From NCBI GenBank assembly GCA_001769035.1, contig MENF01000065.1:1-34626 (forward strand): a stretch of 34,626 bases of DNA, given 5' to 3'. Every line of letters starts with the position of its first letter. Position 1 is the first letter of the stretch. Made by a program: the position numbers and the translations under genes. Below, one piece after another: positions 32,460 to 34,626 of this stretch. Under the pieces are notes generated by a model. It had not been told where the DNA came from and did no database searches. It saw nothing but the letters and a program-made list of their open reading frames with translations. This DNA is from Bacteroidetes bacterium GWA2_32_17. GTDB lineage: Bacteria > Bacteroidota > Bacteroidia > Bacteroidales > GWA2-32-17.

Positions 32460-32472
32460 TTCAATTTATTTT

Positions 32473-32504
32473 TTTGAAATAAAAATAATGGCTAAATAAT
32501 TTTA
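32473..32504 (+). promoter_or_regulatory. Promoter of the PorE-like gene
   Basis: TTTG (32473-32476), 20 nt, TAATTTTA (32497-32504; one mismatch). An AATGGC...GCCATT inverted repeat (32487-32512) overlaps the -7 box and start point and could be an operator. Confidence 0.45.
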
Positions 32505-32551
32505 ATGCCATTTTTTAATTATTAAATTCGTAAATTAAAAAATTGGTCTTT

Positions 32552-34471
32552 ATGTTAATAAAATTTTTTCTATTTTTAACTTTTATTTTTCTTTTTGCCT
32601 TTTGTTTTGCCCAGAAAAACAAGTATTATAAAGAAAAATATGACTCGGCATATAACTTATATTTAAAAGGTGATATAGTAAATTGCGAAAGAACTTTAAA
32701 ACAATTAATTACAGATGACAGCACTTATGCAGAACCATATTTACTGCTTGCCGAATTATATTATAATTCAAGCAATTACAACGATATGATTCCTGTTTAC
32801 CAAAAATGCGTTGATAATTGCAGCCAATCGTATCCAAACTCGTACTTATTACTTGCAAATAGTTTAATGTATTTGGGTGATGTTGAGAATGCTAAAAAAA
32901 ATTACCAGTTGTTTTTAAAAACAAAGATTACAAAACCTGAACTAAAATCAATGGCAGAAGAACAAATTAAAAAATGTGATTTTTCATTGGATTTAATTGC
33001 GAAACCAGTTCCATTTAACCCTCAAAATTTAGGTAAAGATGTTAATTCAAATTGCGATGAATATTATCCTTATTTATCGCCCGATGAGCTAACAGTAGTT
33101 TTTACACGCAAAGTTCCCCAGTATAAAGGTGCCGACCCCAGTTCGGATAATACACAGGAAGATTTTTATATAAGTAATTGGTATGGAGGTGGCTGGACTA
33201 CTGCAAAACCAATTCCCGGGAATGTTAATACAAAAAAGAACGAAGGTGCTCAAACTATTTCGGGCGATGGCAAATTAATGGTTTTTGCTGCATGCAACAG
33301 AAATGATGGATTTGGTCAATGTGATTTATATTTTTCAACAAATATTAATGGAAACTGGACAGTTGCAAAAAATATGGGAAAAGTTGTAAATACATTGAGT
33401 TGGGAATCGCAACCGAGTTTATCTTCAGATGGCAGAACACTTTATTTTACAAGCGAACGCGAAGAAGGATATGGGCAATCGGACATTTGGAAAACCACTT
33501 TAAACGACAATAACAAATGGACAAAACCAGTTAATTTGGGTAATGTTATTAATACAAGCGATGCCGAAACTTCACCTTTTATTCATCCCGATAACAAATC
33601 TCTGTATTTCTGCTCAAACGGACATTGGGGCGTTGGCGGTTTCGATATTTTTGTTTCAAAATTAGATGAAGAAGGAAAGTGGTCGGAACCTAAAAATCTT
33701 GGTTATCCTATAAATACTACAAAAGATGAAATTGGGCTTATTGTTAATGCAAAGGGCAATAAAGCATATATAACATCATCGCGGAAAAGTGGACAAGGAT
33801 TACAGGATTTATATGTTTTTGATTTATATAAAGATGCACAACCAGAATCGGTTACTTATTTAAAAGGAAAAGTTTTTGATAAAGAAACAAAAAAAGCAAT
33901 TAAAGCTGAATTTGAATTAAAAGATTTAACAACGGGCAAAAGTATAACAAAATCGTATAGCGACTCAATTGATGGAACATTTTTAATTTGCATTAGTCCC
34001 GGCAAAAATTATGGCTTATTTGTTTCGACTGAAAAATATATGTTTTATTCAGAAAATATAAATCTGACTATAACAAATTCGCAGCAAAAACCTTACGAAA
34101 AAGATATACCTCTTGATAAAATAATGAAAGGGAGCAAAATAATTTTAAACAATATATTTTTTGCAACCGACTCATCAAATTTAAAAAACAACTCGCAAAC
34201 CGAACTTAAAAAACTTATTTCATTTATGAATATTAACTCATCAATAAAAGTAGAAATTAGCGGGCATACCGACAACAAAGGCAACATCGCACATAATCTC
34301 GATTTATCTAACAGAAGAGCAAAAGCCGTTTACGAATATCTGATTAAAAATGGAGTTAAAGCAGAAAGGTTAACATACAAAGGTTTTGGACAAACATTGC
34401 CTATTGCAACAAATGATACCGACGATGGGCGTGCATTAAACCGCAGAACAGAGATGAAGATTGTTGAGTAA
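32552..34471 (+). CDS. PorE-like OmpA-family protein (TPR, PD40 propeller, CRD, OmpA_C)
   Basis: This 639-residue envelope protein has a signal peptide (1-20, ending CFAQ), TPR-like helices (about 22-145), and at least five PD40/WD40-like blades (about 165-425, such as SSDGRTLYFTS, HPDNKSLYFCSNG and NAKGNKAYITSSR). A carboxypeptidase-regulatory-like beta domain (about 435-515) and an OmpA-type peptidoglycan-binding domain (about 525-639: GHTDNKGN, LSNRRAKAVYEYL, GRALNRRTEMKIVE) follow. This order is that of Porphyromonas PorE, a T9SS-associated protein. Bacteroidota have many paralogues, so a T9SS role is possible, not proven. I take ATG at 32552; a TTG three codons earlier is less likely. 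Unlike PorE, no good lipobox is seen. Confidence 0.86.
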   Translation: MLIKFFLFLTFIFLFAFCFAQKNKYYKEKYDSAYNLYLKGDIVNCERTLKQLITDDSTYAEPYLLLAELYYNSSNYNDMIPVYQKCVDNCSQSYPNSYLLLANSLMYLGDVENAKKNYQLFLKTKITKPELKSMAEEQIKKCDFSLDLIAKPVPFNPQNLGKDVNSNCDEYYPYLSPDELTVVFTRKVPQYKGADPSSDNTQEDFYISNWYGGGWTTAKPIPGNVNTKKNEGAQTISGDGKLMVFAACNRNDGFGQCDLYFSTNINGNWTVAKNMGKVVNTLSWESQPSLSSDGRTLYFTSEREEGYGQSDIWKTTLNDNNKWTKPVNLGNVINTSDAETSPFIHPDNKSLYFCSNGHWGVGGFDIFVSKLDEEGKWSEPKNLGYPINTTKDEIGLIVNAKGNKAYITSSRKSGQGLQDLYVFDLYKDAQPESVTYLKGKVFDKETKKAIKAEFELKDLTTGKSITKSYSDSIDGTFLICISPGKNYGLFVSTEKYMFYSENINLTITNSQQKPYEKDIPLDKIMKGSKIILNNIFFATDSSNLKNNSQTELKKLISFMNINSSIKVEISGHTDNKGNIAHNLDLSNRRAKAVYEYLIKNGVKAERLTYKGFGQTLPIATNDTDDGRALNRRTEMKIVE

Positions 34472-34511
34472 AATTAACTGATTTAGACGCTGATTATTTA
34501 TGAATTTATAG

Positions 34512-34626
34512 TTTATAGTTTGAAGTTTTAAGTTTATAGTTTGAAGTTTTGGGTTTATAGTTTGAAGTTTTGGGTTTATAGTTTGAAGTTTTGGGTTTAT
34601 AGTTTGAAGTTTTGGGTTTATAGTTT
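34512..34626. repeat. 21-bp tandem repeat running off the window
   Basis: The unit TTTATAGTTTGAAGTTTTGGG is repeated five times plus 10 bases to the window edge. The first unit ends AAG in place of GGG, and the other full ones are identical. It begins 40 bp after the PorE-like stop. It is noncoding as far as seen. Confidence 0.85.

Noticed and set aside
34512-34626. CRISPR array
   Set aside because: Head-to-tail 21-bp units with no spacers and no cas genes.

Overview
The window looks like a chromosomal piece of an AT-rich Bacteroidota (Bacteroidetes) genome. The evidence is a secreted protein with a type IX secretion (T9SS) C-terminal sorting domain, a PorE-like OmpA-family protein, an ECF sigma/anti-sigma pair, a DUF5916 outer-membrane protein, several promoters of the Bacteroidota type (TTG, about 18-20 nt, TAnnTTTG), and intergenic spaces full of short dispersed repeats. 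No rRNA, CRISPR array, transposase or phage gene was seen.

Layout. Positions 377-6212 (minus strand) hold a CoA-transferase pair (scoB, scoA), then a tightly packed trio of DUF35 zinc-ribbon protein, thiolase and archaeal-type HMG-CoA synthase, then aroA. Positions 6475-11008 (minus) hold a degenerate CPBP-like membrane protein, an exported trypsin-like protease with a TPR tail, and a large protein made only of repeated DNA-binding-type modules. Positions 11073-20699 (minus) hold the most distinctive region: about ten genes for activating and building acyl groups on acyl carrier proteins. Positions 21132-23521 (minus) hold a LamG-type T9SS cargo protein and a type II NADH dehydrogenase. Positions 23634-27450 (plus) hold purA, a DUF5916 protein and a tRNA-Arg(ACG). 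Positions 27858-32406 (minus) hold an anti-sigma factor, its ECF sigma factor, a small outer-membrane protein, an exported unknown and a lipoprotein. Positions 32552-34471 (plus) hold the PorE-like protein, and the window ends in a 21-bp tandem repeat.

How genes may work together. The trio at 2061-4675 matches the archaeal thiolase/DUF35/HMG-CoA synthase channeling complex. All three genes carry strong Shine-Dalgarno sites, unusual for this phylum, and scoAB next door acts on the same metabolite, acetoacetyl-CoA. The 11-20 kb cluster combines a FkbH-like glyceryl-ACP synthase, two ACPs, an AMP-forming acyl ligase, a KASIII, two ketoreductases (one fused to a MaoC hydratase), a metallo-hydrolase, an AAC(3)-type acyltransferase and a DUF4910 aminopeptidase-like protein. 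This set resembles the acyl-modification genes of the Campylobacter flagellin-glycan locus, but no flagellar or sugar-nucleotide genes are visible. I infer that it makes an unusual short acyl group, possibly glyceryl-derived, for a surface glycan or small molecule.

At least two families of imperfect-palindrome repeats recur at both ends of the window. One family sits exactly at the 3' end of two unrelated genes and supplies their stop codons.
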